Below are positions 1 through 6,973 of a stretch of 9,086 bases of DNA, piece by piece. The first letter of the stretch is position 1; the number at the start of each line of letters is the position of its first letter. Position numbers and translations under genes: made by a program. This DNA is from RGIG7949 sp045628845. Its GTDB lineage: Bacteria > Bacillota > Clostridia > Oscillospirales > Oscillospiraceae. The stretch is taken from NCBI GenBank assembly GCA_045628845.1, contig JAZQQE010000041.1:1-9086 (forward strand), in the 5' to 3' direction. Below the pieces are notes generated by a model that was given only the letters and a program-made list of their open reading frames with translations, had not been told where the DNA came from and did no database searches.

Positions 1-483
1 CTTCCCGGCGACCTGCAGAGCAAGGTTGACCCGTATCTGCGTCCGCTTTACGATGCGCTGTTCGATATGCTCGGCCCGGAGACGGACGGAAAGTATCCCG
101 AGCGCGGCAACATCGAGGTAGCGCCGCTCGCGTATATGCGCGGCCGCACGCTCGATGACAGCTTCATCATCCTCGACGAGGCGCAAAACACCTCGCGCGA
201 GCAGATGAAGATGTTTCTGACGAGGCTTGGCTTCGGCTCGAAGGTCGTCATCACCGGTGACGTGACGCAGATAGACCTGCCGACGGACAAGGTCAGCGGC
301 CTCAAGGAGGCAGTCAAGGTCCTCAGCGGAGTAGAGGACATCGCCATCCATAAGCTGACGGGAGCGGACGTCGTCCGCCACGTACTCGTGCAGAAGATAA
401 TCGAGGCCTACGACAAGTATGAAAAGGCCTCGCCGCCGCAGCCGCAGAGGCCACCGAAGAAATACACTTACGACAGGAGATGA
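1..483 (+). CDS. phoH: PhoH family ATPase, 3' part (start outside window)
   Basis: This is the C-terminal 160 residues of a PhoH-like P-loop ATPase; the frame is open from the first base and ends at TGA 481-483. The visible part begins with the family sequence LPGDLQSKVDPYLRPLYDAL. It then carries a Walker B-like segment, FIILDEAQNT, with the acidic pair at visible residues 59-60, and the sensor-like stretch ITGDVTQIDLP at 84-94. Walker A lies upstream, outside the window. PhoH proteins are cytoplasmic ATPases, in some cases linked to RNA helicase or RNase activity, and phoH next to ybeY is a very common pairing that suggests a role in RNA or ribosome metabolism. The tail after about residue 140 is rich in Pro and Lys and looks disordered. 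The next gene starts 9 nt downstream, so the two are probably co-transcribed. The family call is secure; the exact biochemical role is not. Confidence 0.95.
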   Translation, partial: LPGDLQSKVDPYLRPLYDALFDMLGPETDGKYPERGNIEVAPLAYMRGRTLDDSFIILDEAQNTSREQMKMFLTRLGFGSKVVITGDVTQIDLPTDKVSGLKEAVKVLSGVEDIAIHKLTGADVVRHVLVQKIIEAYDKYEKASPPQPQRPPKKYTYDRR

Positions 484-492
484 CGGCGCGGA

Positions 493-1008
493 ATGCGTTC
501 TGTCAGGATTACAAGAGATAAAAAGGGCCTCGGGCATCTATCGGCGGAGCGTCTCGTGCGCCGCGCCGTAAAGGCGGCGATGAGGGCAGAAAACGTGAAC
601 GTGCCCTATGAGGTCGAGATAATGTTCACTGACGACGAGGGGATCCGCGAGCTCAACAGGACCCAGCGCGATATCGACCGCGCGACGGACGTCCTGTCCT
701 TCCCGGTGAACGTGCTCGTCCCGGGCAGCTTCGACGCGGACTCCTGCGATACCGACATGGACACGGGAGCCGTCATGCTCGGGGATATGGTCATATCTCT
801 TCCGAGGTGTGAAGAACAGGGAAGAGAATACGGAAACGGATTCGACCGCGAGGTAAGCTATCTCGCGGTACACAGCTTGCTCCATCTGCTCGGCTACGAC
901 CACGTTGACGAGGGCGAGGATAAAAAACTTATGAGGAGCAGGGAAGAAGCAATAATGGACCTGCTCGGTATGGGATATGCAAAGGAGAAAAACGATGGAG
1001 ATAAATAA
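493..1008 (+). CDS. ybeY: Endoribonuclease YbeY (16S rRNA maturation)
   Basis: This encodes a 171-residue YbeY/UPF0054 protein, a zinc-dependent single-strand endoribonuclease involved in 16S rRNA 3'-end maturation and 70S quality control. The diagnostic metal site H-x3-H-x5-H is intact as H127, H131 and H137 in HSLLHLLGYDH. Two other family blocks are present: LNRTQRDIDRATDVLSFPV at about 54-72 and MLGDMVIS at 95-102. The segment between them (about 73-94) is somewhat longer and more acidic than in short homologues, while total length is near the family norm of about 150-170. The start is the ATG at 493, with an AGGAG at 475-479 inside the end of phoH; the 13-nt spacing is longish, so coupling to phoH translation is plausible. 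Its last 14 nt overlap the chosen start of era, which fits a functional link in 30S biogenesis. Confidence 0.96.
   Translation: MRSVRITRDKKGLGHLSAERLVRRAVKAAMRAENVNVPYEVEIMFTDDEGIRELNRTQRDIDRATDVLSFPVNVLVPGSFDADSCDTDMDTGAVMLGDMVISLPRCEEQGREYGNGFDREVSYLAVHSLLHLLGYDHVDEGEDKKLMRSREEAIMDLLGMGYAKEKNDGDK
981..987 (+). promoter_or_regulatory. Ribosome binding site that sets the era start
   Basis: AAAGGAG lies 7 nt before the ATG at 995, inside the 3' end of ybeY. It supports 995 over the in-frame upstream ATG at 977, which has no comparable site and would add six residues not expected in Era. Confidence 0.8.
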
Positions 1009-1891
1009 ATGCGCGCTCATAACTATCGCGGGCAGGCCGAACGTCGGCAAGTCGACCCTTGCCAATACGCTCGTGGGCGAAAAGATAGCCATCGTCACAA
1101 ATAAGCCGCAGACGACGCGCAACAGGATATACGCCGTCGTAAACAAAGACGATACCCAGCTCGTTTTCATCGACACGCCGGGCTACCACGACCCGCGCAC
1201 GAAGCTCGGTGAGTACATGGTGAACGTAGTCCGCGGCTCGATAAGCGGCTCGGACGCGATCCTCATGATGGTCGAGCCGGTCGCCTCCGTCGGAACGCAG
1301 GAAAAGGAGCTCATCAAATATTTCCAGGCCTCGAAGATCCCGGTCATCCTTGCCATCAACAAGGTCGATTCCGTGAAAAAAGAGGAGCTTCTCGCGGTTA
1401 TCGCGGCGTACTCGGAGGAGTATGATTTTGCACACATCGTCCCCATCTCCGCAAAGACGGGCGACGGCGTGGACGAGCTTACGGCGATCCTTTCGTCCTA
1501 CGCTTCCGAGGGTCCGGCACTCTTTCCCGAGGACATGGTGACGGATCAGTCCGACAGCCAGATAATCGCGGAGCTCATCCGCGAAAAGATGCTCCGCTGT
1601 CTCGAACACGAGATACCGCACGGCACCGCCGTCGAGGTAACGAGGTTCTCTCAGCGCGACAACGACGTCATCGACGTCGAGGTCAACATATACTGCGAAA
1701 GGGCGAGCCACAAGAGCATCATTATCGGCAAGGGCGGCTCGATGCTCAAAAAGATAGGTGAGCTCTCACGCAAAGACATCGAACGCTACATGGGCAACAA
1801 GGTCTATCTGCAGACCTGGGTCAAGGTCAAGGAGAACTGGCGGGACAGGCCTGCTTTCCTCAATGACCTCGGCTTCGGCCGCGACGAGTGA
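995..1891 (+). CDS. era: GTPase Era
   Basis: This encodes a 298-residue Era GTPase, which binds near the 3' end of 16S rRNA and acts in 30S subunit assembly at the inner membrane or in the cytoplasm. The G motifs are all visible: G1 GRPNVGKS at 13-20, the switch region around PQTTRNR (38-44), G3 DTPG at 60-63, G4 NKVD at 122-125 and G5 SAK at 152-154. The C-terminal KH RNA-binding domain carries IIIGKGGSMLKKIG at about 242-255, and the protein ends in the typical LGF segment. Length matches the usual ~300 residues. The start at 995 is chosen from the ribosome binding site at 981-987. The gene overlaps ybeY by 14 nt and stops 1 nt before recO, so translation is probably coupled through the operon. 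No key residue is missing. Confidence 0.97.
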   Translation: MEINKCALITIAGRPNVGKSTLANTLVGEKIAIVTNKPQTTRNRIYAVVNKDDTQLVFIDTPGYHDPRTKLGEYMVNVVRGSISGSDAILMMVEPVASVGTQEKELIKYFQASKIPVILAINKVDSVKKEELLAVIAAYSEEYDFAHIVPISAKTGDGVDELTAILSSYASEGPALFPEDMVTDQSDSQIIAELIREKMLRCLEHEIPHGTAVEVTRFSQRDNDVIDVEVNIYCERASHKSIIIGKGGSMLKKIGELSRKDIERYMGNKVYLQTWVKVKENWRDRPAFLNDLGFGRDE

Positions 1892-1892
1892 C

Positions 1893-2639
1893 ATGGTAAA
1901 GACCGTACGCGGGCTTGTCCTGCGCGAGGTACCGTATAAGGAGAGTAGCAGGATACTGACCGTACTTACCGATACCGACGGCAAGCTCACCGTCTCCGCC
2001 AACGGGACGAAGCGGAAAAACAGCAGGACCGCCGCCGCCTCCCAGCTTCTCGCTTATTCGGAGATGACGCTGTCGGGCAGCCGCGGCAAATGGTACCTCA
2101 ACGAAGCGACGGTCATCGAAATGTTCGAGGAGCTGCGCCTCGATATGCGTCAGCTTGCTCTCGGAACTTATTTCGCCGAGCTTTTGGAGACCGTCGGAAA
2201 CGAGGACATGCCCGACCCGGAGATACTGCGCCTCGGCCTGAACAGTCTGTATCTTCTCAGCAGGCGTAATTATCCCGCCGAATGTATCAAGCCCGCTTTC
2301 GAGCTCAAGCTCATGTGCCTTGCGGGCTATGAGCCCATGCTCGAGGCCTGTTCCGTCTGCGGTGAGCCGGAGCCGGAGCGCCCCTTTTTCGATACCGAGG
2401 GCGGTGCCGTATGCTGCGAAAGCTGCCGCGGAGCCGTTCCGGGCAGGAAATACGCTCTGTGTCCCGATTCTCTCCGCGCCATGAGACATATCCTTTCGGG
2501 AGACGGCGCGGCTTCTTTCCGCTTCTCGATCCCGCCCGAAGCCTCCGCGAGGATCGTGAAGGCCTCCGAGGAGTACGTCTCCTGCTGTGTCGAGCGCCGG
2601 TTCAGGTCGCTCGAATATTACTATGATCTGGAGCTTTAA
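1893..2639 (+). CDS. recO: DNA repair protein RecO
   Basis: This encodes a 248-residue RecO, the mediator that works with RecR to load RecA on SSB-coated single-stranded DNA and to anneal strands in RecF-pathway repair. The N-terminal OB-fold region opens with the typical VKTVRGLVLREVPYKESSR and a TDTDGKLTV strand at about 27-35. A helical region follows at about 85-150. A zinc-binding-type cluster CSVC at 153-156 pairs with CCESC at 174-178, as in many Gram-positive and Deinococcus RecO proteins but unlike the E. coli protein. The frame is open further upstream to 1758, but that extension lies inside era and does not resemble RecO, so the ATG at 1893 is used. That start sits 1 nt after the era stop with no strong ribosome binding site, which suggests translational coupling. 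Length fits the family. Confidence 0.95.
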   Translation: MVKTVRGLVLREVPYKESSRILTVLTDTDGKLTVSANGTKRKNSRTAAASQLLAYSEMTLSGSRGKWYLNEATVIEMFEELRLDMRQLALGTYFAELLETVGNEDMPDPEILRLGLNSLYLLSRRNYPAECIKPAFELKLMCLAGYEPMLEACSVCGEPEPERPFFDTEGGAVCCESCRGAVPGRKYALCPDSLRAMRHILSGDGAASFRFSIPPEASARIVKASEEYVSCCVERRFRSLEYYYDLEL

Positions 2640-2640
2640 G

Positions 2641-5010
2641 ATGGAGCTATACGAAAAATCCCTTCAGCTTCTCGAACTTGACTCCGTCCTCGCGCTCGTG
2701 GCCTCGGAGGCCGTCTGCGACGAGGCCAAGAGCCGTGCGCTTGCGCTTGCCCCCTCGTCGAACAGATACGAGGTCGAGGACCGGCTCCGCGAGACGACGG
2801 ACGCGAAAAATCTTCTCTCATATAAGGGCTCTCCGGCCATCAGCGCCGTGCGCGACGTCGGTGAGTTCCTCGGCAGAGCGAAGATGGGCGGAATGCTCAA
2901 TATGCGCGAGCTGCTCGATATCGCGGTCGTCCTGCGCTGCGCGAGGAGCGTAGCGGCGTACGGTGAAGCTGCGGATGCGGGCTCGCTGACTAATCTTTTC
3001 AGGTCCCTGCACCCGAACAAATATCTTGAAGAGAAGATAACCGACAGTATTATCAGCGAGGAGGAGATGGCTGATTCCGCAAGCGCGGATCTCGCCGCGA
3101 TACGCAGGAAGATACGCGCCGCGAACAGCCGCGTGCGCGACATACTCCAGCGTATGATAACCTCCGTGTCCTATCAGAAATCTCTTCAGGAGCCGATAAT
3201 AACCCAGCGCGGAGACAGATACGTCATCCCCGTCAAGGCCGAGCACCGGGGGTCCATCCCGGGCCTTGTGCATGACGTCTCGTCGAGCGGAGCGACGCTC
3301 TTCGTCGAGCCTATGCAGGTCGTCGAGGCAAACAACGAGATACGCGAGCTTGAGGTCAAGGAGCGCAGGGAAATAGAGCGCATCCTCATGGAGCTCTCCG
3401 ACGAGGCGGCGTCTTTTGAGGACGATATCCGCTCCGATTACGATATAATCGCAAGGCTCGACCTGATCTTTGCCAAGGCTAAGCTCTCCTCGCTGCTCAA
3501 CTGCTCCGAGCCTGAGATATCGGCAAACGGCAGGGCAGTACTGCACCGCGCGCGTCATCCGCTCCTCCCGAAGGAGAGCGCCGTGCCCATAGACATCGGC
3601 GTCGGCGGAGACTTCGACACTCTCATCATCACGGGCCCGAATACCGGCGGCAAGACGGTCAGCATCAAGACGCTCGGACTTCTCTGCGCGATGGCGCAGT
3701 GCGGTCTGCACGTCACCGCCGACTACGGCAGCTGCATCCCCGTATACGGAAAGATACTCGCCGATATAGGCGACGAGCAGAGCATAGAGCAGTCGCTCTC
3801 GACCTTCTCGTCCCACATGACGAACATCGTCTCGATACTCAAAGAGGCGGGTGAGGACACTCTCATCCTTTTCGATGAGCTCGGAGCGGGAACAGACCCT
3901 GCCGAGGGCGCGGCGCTTGCCATATCCATCATCGAATATGCGCGAAGCCGCGGAGCAAAGCTCGCCACGACGACGCATTACGCGGAGCTCAAGGTCTACG
4001 CGACGACTGAGCCCGGCGTAATGAACGCCTCCTGCGAATTCGACGTTGAGACGCTCCGCCCGACGTACCGCCTCATCATGGGCATCCCGGGAAAGTCCAA
4101 CGCTTTTGAGATATCGCGCAGGCTCGGTCTTGACGGCGCGATAATAGAAGATGCCTCCAAACGCATCAAAACGGGTGACGCAGAGCTCGAAAAGGTACTT
4201 GAAGTATTGCAGAACGAGCGTCAGACCATGGAGCGCCGCAATGAGGAGGCGCGCGTCCTGCTCGAACAGGCGAGGCGTGACTCGGAGCGCGCGTCGGAGC
4301 TTCGCAAGTCCGTTGAAGCCGAAAAGGAAAAGGCCGCCCGACTTGCCAAGCGCGATGCCGAGCGCATACTTGACGGCGCCCGCCGCGCCGCGGATGAGAC
4401 GTTTGAGGAGCTCAAAGAGCTGCGCAGACTTTCCCTCACAAATGAGAACGTACAGCGAATAAACGAAGCCCGCGCGGGCCTTGCAGGCAAGCTGAACGCC
4501 GCTTCCGAATCCTTCGGCGAACCCGAGGAAGAGCCGGAGCCCGTGCGTCCGACGAGAGCCATAGAGCCGGGCGATACCGTTGAGATACGAAAACTCGGAA
4601 CGAGAGCCGAGGTCATCTCCGTCTCGCAGGACGGGACTCTGAGCCTTCAGGCCGGCATAATGAAGATATCCGCGAAAACGGACGAGGTCATCCTTCTCGA
4701 GGGCGTTCAGAGCGAGACGAAAAAGTATATAGAAAAATCCGCCGCAAGGCTGAACTCCATGCCCGTCCCGCCCGAAACGGATCTGCGCGGTCTGCAGTCG
4801 GACGAAGCAGTCCTCATGGCGGAGCGGTATATCGACAGCGCCGTCATGGCAAAGCTCAATACCGTCACCATCATCCACGGCAAGGGCACGGGAGCACTGC
4901 GCGCGGCCATTCAGGCCATGCTCCGGAAAAATCCGAACGTCAAGAGCTTCCGCCTCGGCAGATACGGAGAGGGCGAAACGGGAGTGACCGTCGTCGAACT
5001 GCGTCAATAA
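2641..5010 (+). CDS. mutS2: Endonuclease MutS2 (MutS-like ATPase with Smr domain)
   Basis: This encodes a 789-residue MutS2, close to the ~785 of Bacillus. The protein has a core (lever/clamp) region at about 1-310 and the ABC-type ATPase with Walker A GPNTGGKT at 332-339, Walker B LILFDELGAGTDP at 408-420 and TTHY at 444-447. A long charged coiled coil follows at about 515-630, then a KOW-like segment from about 641 (IEPGDTVEIRKLG) to 690. The C-terminal Smr nuclease domain spans about 712-789, with TDLRG at 713-717 and HGKGTGALR at 746-754. It lacks the MutS mismatch-recognition domain. Known MutS2 proteins suppress homologous recombination, and in Bacillus subtilis MutS2 acts on collided ribosomes; which role applies here cannot be read from sequence. 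The start at 2641 has GGAG at 2630-2633, 7 nt upstream and inside the end of recO, whose stop is 1 nt away. Confidence 0.96.
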   Translation: MELYEKSLQLLELDSVLALVASEAVCDEAKSRALALAPSSNRYEVEDRLRETTDAKNLLSYKGSPAISAVRDVGEFLGRAKMGGMLNMRELLDIAVVLRCARSVAAYGEAADAGSLTNLFRSLHPNKYLEEKITDSIISEEEMADSASADLAAIRRKIRAANSRVRDILQRMITSVSYQKSLQEPIITQRGDRYVIPVKAEHRGSIPGLVHDVSSSGATLFVEPMQVVEANNEIRELEVKERREIERILMELSDEAASFEDDIRSDYDIIARLDLIFAKAKLSSLLNCSEPEISANGRAVLHRARHPLLPKESAVPIDIGVGGDFDTLIITGPNTGGKTVSIKTLGLLCAMAQCGLHVTADYGSCIPVYGKILADIGDEQSIEQSLSTFSSHMTNIVSILKEAGEDTLILFDELGAGTDPAEGAALAISIIEYARSRGAKLATTTHYAELKVYATTEPGVMNASCEFDVETLRPTYRLIMGIPGKSNAFEISRRLGLDGAIIEDASKRIKTGDAELEKVLEVLQNERQTMERRNEEARVLLEQARRDSERASELRKSVEAEKEKAARLAKRDAERILDGARRAADETFEELKELRRLSLTNENVQRINEARAGLAGKLNAASESFGEPEEEPEPVRPTRAIEPGDTVEIRKLGTRAEVISVSQDGTLSLQAGIMKISAKTDEVILLEGVQSETKKYIEKSAARLNSMPVPPETDLRGLQSDEAVLMAERYIDSAVMAKLNTVTIIHGKGTGALRAAIQAMLRKNPNVKSFRLGRYGEGETGVTVVELRQ

Positions 5011-5022
5011 ATAACAATTATA

Positions 5023-5051
5023 TTGACGATTGGAGTTTTTTTTGATACTAT
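5023..5051 (+). promoter_or_regulatory. Candidate sigma-A promoter for the HPr-like gene
   Basis: In the T-rich gap after mutS2, TTGACG (5023-5028, 5 of 6 to the -35 consensus) is followed after 17 nt by TACTAT (5046-5051, 4 of 6 to the -10). An alternative -10 is GATACT at 5044-5049 with a 15-nt spacer. The composition shifts sharply from the GC-rich coding sequence around it, and no terminator is seen after mutS2. The downstream gene may therefore have both readthrough and its own transcription. The call rests on motif match only. Confidence 0.5.
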
Positions 5052-5108
5052 TGCTTTGGTTAAGCATGACACCGTGTTTTCGTATAACTACGGAAAGGAT
5101 GTGTTTCT

Positions 5109-5372
5109 TTGTACATCAAAAAAGTCGAGATCGAAAATGAGGTCGGTCTTCACGCCAGGCCCGCGACTTTCTTCATCCAGAAGGCCAATGAATTCAAAAG
5201 CAGTATTTGGGTCGAAAAAGAGGAACGCAGAGTCAATGCGAAGAGCCTGCTCGGTCTTCTTTCTCTCGGCATAACCAAGGGCACGGAGATCACCCTTATC
5301 GGTGATGGACCGGACGAGGCTTTGGCTGTCGACACGCTCGTGGAGCTTATCACCACGGGTTTCCCCGAATAA
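5109..5372 (+). CDS. HPr family phosphocarrier protein
   Basis: This encodes an 87-residue HPr-like protein, the small cytoplasmic phosphocarrier of the sugar phosphotransferase system and, in Bacillota, a co-effector of carbon catabolite control. Both regulatory sites are present: His15 in the motif GLHARPA (13-19), phosphorylated by enzyme I, and Ser46 in AKSLLGLLSLGI (44-55), the site used by HPr kinase. This separates it from Crh, which has Gln at position 15. The start is TTG 5109-5111, chosen because AAAGGA (5094-5099) lies 9 nt upstream and the reading begins YIKKVEIENEVGLHARP as HPr proteins do; no in-frame ATG is available. No ptsI or hprK is in the window. It could be the main PTS HPr or one of the extra HPr copies common in Clostridia, so I give no gene symbol. 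It has its own terminator. Confidence 0.93.
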   Translation: MYIKKVEIENEVGLHARPATFFIQKANEFKSSIWVEKEERRVNAKSLLGLLSLGITKGTEITLIGDGPDEALAVDTLVELITTGFPE

Positions 5373-5389
5373 TCACGAACAAAACGCAA

Positions 5390-5424
5390 AGCGGCACAGC
5401 AAATCGAGCTGTGCCGCTGTTTTT
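5390..5424 (+). terminator. Hairpin terminator between convergent genes
   Basis: The stem is a perfect 11 bp: AGCGGCACAGC (5390-5400) pairs with GCTGTGCCGCT (5408-5418) around a 7-nt loop. It is followed by GTTTTT on the plus strand. Read on the minus strand it is followed by a T-rich run with breaks (TTGCGTTTTGTT). It ends the HPr-like gene and probably also the convergent M14 peptidase gene, whose stop codon lies inside the T tract. Confidence 0.93.
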
Positions 5425-6709
5425 ATCGCCTCGAGACGATATCGAGCGCCGACGCGACGAGCGGAGTATTTGCCTCCAATATCCGCGGAAGCTGCGACAG
5501 AGGCACGGGACTCGCTCCCGTGCCCGCCTCGACCGTGTAGCCTGGAAGGTCATAGTCCTGTATGAACCAGTCCTTGTATCCGGCACTGCCTGATCCCGAG
5601 GGTGTGAGCTCGAGAGAATATCCGCTTACAGAGGCGAAATACTCGCCGTACGCCCGTGAGTCAGCGGGCTCATATCCGTCGTATTTCCAGTATATCACCT
5701 CGCCGACGGTGTGATATGACAGTGTCATGCGGAAATCATTAGCCCTCGTGAAATCATATACAGCACGGCTCTCCGGCGCCGTGAGCGGGGCGGGGCCGAC
5801 GTAGTCGCGCGGACCCGGGCGGGTGTACCCCTGCGCGAACTTTATCCTGCGGGCCGTTTCCCATCCGGCGGGATACTGAAGATTGAGGTCGATGCCCTCG
5901 ATATTCGCCTTCCACCCAGACGGGAACGGGATGCCGGGCGTATTCATGCTGAGCGCGTTTTTGTAAAAATAGCTGTCTTTTTCAAGATTTCCCGTGACGA
6001 GGTCGACGCCGTCCGGATTTACCGTGGGTAAGCAGACAAACGAAGCGGAAGAATAAAGACGCTGTGCGTCGTAGCCTCCTACGGAAGTCTGCCTCGCGAT
6101 GCTTTTCAGATAATTTTCAAGAAATTTCATCGCAAAAAGGCTCGTTATCCACTCATTGGCGTGATGCGACGCATTCAGGAAAAGCTCCTTTCCCGCAGAG
6201 CCGACCGTAATGACTGTGAGATCTCGTCCCATGACGCTTTTGCCTGCGCTCGAAAGAACGATAAAAGGATATCTCGCTTTCAGACCTCTTATGCAGAGAT
6301 ACAGCAGCGTGGAGGTAAAAGCGATTCCGCTCGGCACAACGTCGAACGCGTACGGCACGGTAAGGATTGAGCCTATCCGCAGATTGAGCGGATCTGCGCT
6401 CGGATTCGCGCCAACGACCGAAGCGACGTCCGTCCCGAAGCGCTGAGCTATCTTATACATCGAATCGCCCGCGCGTATCGTAACGGAAGTATATCCGAGC
6501 AGCCATTGTTCGAGAGCGTTCCACGTCAGAGGACCTGCGACCGCGTCCGGGACGAGCCGCACCGAGCGTTGGAACTCGCGCAGAGACGCTGCCGTACCGC
6601 TTCCGAAGATACCGTCCGTACCGCCGCGCGGCGGGAATCCCGCGCGTGTGAGCGCAAGCTGCAGAAGCTGCACCTGAGGGCCGGTATCGCCCTGCCTGAG
6701 AGTAGTCAA
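5423..6709 (-). CDS. M14 zinc peptidase with peptidoglycan-binding and LysM domains (gamma-D-glutamyl-DAP endopeptidase-like)
   Basis: This 428-residue protein probably cuts peptidoglycan stem peptides. Residues about 3-70 form a PG_binding_1 domain (LRQGDTGPQVQLLQ at 4-17, DGIFGSGT at 32-39). Residues 75-120 form a LysM domain (IRAGDSMYKIAQRFG...VPY). The rest, about 128-428, is an M14 carboxypeptidase fold: zinc ligands H183 and E186 in HHANEW, H333 in SYHT, and the probable catalytic E394 in YTVEAGTG. Where classical carboxypeptidases have DLNRNFP it has DLNLQYPAGW (274-283), losing the substrate-carboxylate Arg. That suits the endopeptidase subgroup typified by ENP1 of Lysinibacillus sphaericus, a sporulation enzyme. 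No signal peptide is visible, as in ENP1. The start is TTG at 6709-6707, because GGAGG (complement of 6718-6722) lies 8 nt upstream; a GTG at 6718 would sit inside that site. The domain calls are firm, the substrate is inferred. Confidence 0.9.
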   Translation of the reverse strand: MTTLRQGDTGPQVQLLQLALTRAGFPPRGGTDGIFGSGTAASLREFQRSVRLVPDAVAGPLTWNALEQWLLGYTSVTIRAGDSMYKIAQRFGTDVASVVGANPSADPLNLRIGSILTVPYAFDVVPSGIAFTSTLLYLCIRGLKARYPFIVLSSAGKSVMGRDLTVITVGSAGKELFLNASHHANEWITSLFAMKFLENYLKSIARQTSVGGYDAQRLYSSASFVCLPTVNPDGVDLVTGNLEKDSYFYKNALSMNTPGIPFPSGWKANIEGIDLNLQYPAGWETARRIKFAQGYTRPGPRDYVGPAPLTAPESRAVYDFTRANDFRMTLSYHTVGEVIYWKYDGYEPADSRAYGEYFASVSGYSLELTPSGSGSAGYKDWFIQDYDLPGYTVEAGTGASPVPLSQLPRILEANTPLVASALDIVSRR

Positions 6710-6717
6710 ACATACCA

Positions 6718-6722
6718 CCTCC
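6718..6722 (-). promoter_or_regulatory. Ribosome binding site deciding the TTG start of the M14 peptidase
   Basis: Read on the minus strand this is GGAGG, 8 nt before TTG 6709-6707. An ATG at 6713-6711 is only 4 nt away and in another frame. A GTG at 6718-6716 overlaps the site itself and has no site of its own. Confidence 0.75.
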
Positions 6723-6734
6723 GAAAATCATTCG

Positions 6735-6775
6735 TAATCTAATGATATGTTTTTTAGCGGCAAAAAGTCCGTGCA
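6735..6775 (-). promoter_or_regulatory. Possible mother-cell (sigma-E/sigma-K-like) promoter of the M14 peptidase
   Basis: On the minus strand, CATATCATT (complement of 6741-6749) resembles the sporulation -10 boxes of sigma-E (CATACAHT, 6 of 8) and sigma-K (CATANNNTA, one mismatch). An AC dinucleotide lies about 17 nt further upstream, as in sigma-K -35 elements. It is about 31 nt from the TTG start. Both matches are incomplete; the idea is helped by the sporulation context of this enzyme family but is unproven. Confidence 0.25.
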
Positions 6776-6850
6776 CTCCCGCTGCAAGAGCGCAAAACAG
6801 CGCGGCAGGGCGACATAGAAAAAGCACCGTGGAAACTCTGCGTCATATTT

Positions 6851-6866
6851 ACACGCCCCGGCGTGT
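6851..6866. repeat. Short perfect inverted repeat in the divergent intergenic region
   Basis: ACACGCC (6851-6857) and GGCGTGT (6860-6866) are perfect inverted arms separated by CC, followed on the plus strand by TTTTATC. With a realistic loop it is a 6-bp stem with a 4-nt loop. It could be an operator between the two divergent genes, or a weak terminator. It just precedes the candidate spoIVB promoter. The remaining stretch of 6750-6850 shows nothing else I can support. Confidence 0.4.
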
Positions 6867-6893
6867 TTTATCACCGCTCTTATGAGCATCATA
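6865..6893 (+). promoter_or_regulatory. Candidate forespore (sigma-G/sigma-F-like) promoter of spoIVB
   Basis: CATCATA (6887-6893) matches the sigma-G -10 consensus CATNMTA fully. The -35 is weak: a GTTTTA run at 6865-6870 only approximates the sigma-F/sigma-G -35. In Bacillus subtilis spoIVB is transcribed in the forespore by sigma-F and then sigma-G, which makes this placement sensible. A transcript would begin about 6900 and carry the leader ORF. A seven-base motif of this degeneracy can also occur by chance. Confidence 0.35.
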
Positions 6894-6925
6894 TCAGCGC
6901 AGACCACAACGAAGGAGGAGCGGAG

Positions 6926-6973
6926 ATGAAAACAGATAGACCGCCGCGTAAAATAACGGTGATTTTTTCATGA
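6926..6973 (+). CDS. 15-codon leader ORF overlapping the spoIVB start
   Basis: A short ORF begins with ATG at 6926, preceded by a strong AAGGAGG (6912-6918) at 7-nt spacing, the best ribosome binding site in this region. It encodes MKTDRPPRKITVIFS and its TGA (6971-6973) overlaps the spoIVB ATG as ATGA. It matches no protein family I know. It may be a leader peptide that couples translation to spoIVB. Alternatively it may be the true N-terminus of spoIVB separated by a frameshift: the T6 tract at 6963-6968 lies just before the junction, and one extra T would join the two frames. A chance ORF is also possible, but the quality of the ribosome binding site argues against that. Confidence 0.4.
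   Translation: MKTDRPPRKITVIFS

Noticed and set aside
977..994. Upstream ATG of era at 977
   Set aside because: It lacks a ribosome binding site; AAAGGAG at 981-987 points to the ATG at 995.
929..1711. A 260-codon minus-strand frame opposite era
   Set aside because: It is the same phase-aligned antisense effect; the composition is unlike a real protein and era is certain.
1758..1892. A 45-residue upstream extension of recO
   Set aside because: It lies inside the KH-domain coding part of era, and the RecO N-terminal pattern begins exactly at the ATG at 1893.
2587..2640. An 18-residue upstream extension of mutS2
   Set aside because: It is inside the end of recO; the ATG at 2641 has a well-spaced GGAG and gives the usual MutS2 N-terminus.
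2818..5067. A 749-codon open frame on the minus strand opposite mutS2
   Set aside because: Its codons are in phase with mutS2 codons, so its stops could arise only from TTA, CTA or TCA codons in mutS2, which this GC-rich genome avoids. It has no clear ribosome binding site and no recognisable domain, while mutS2 is unmistakable.
6710..6718. GTG start for the M14 peptidase at 6718
   Set aside because: It overlaps the GGAGG that should serve as ribosome binding site; TTG at 6709 is spaced correctly and starts the PG-binding motif directly.
6453..6827. A minus-strand 124-codon frame with a signal-peptide-like start overlapping the M14 gene
   Set aside because: Most of it lies over the PG-binding and LysM coding sequence in another frame. 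Its only good ribosome binding site is explained by the TTG start of the M14 gene. The hydrophobic start is probably chance.
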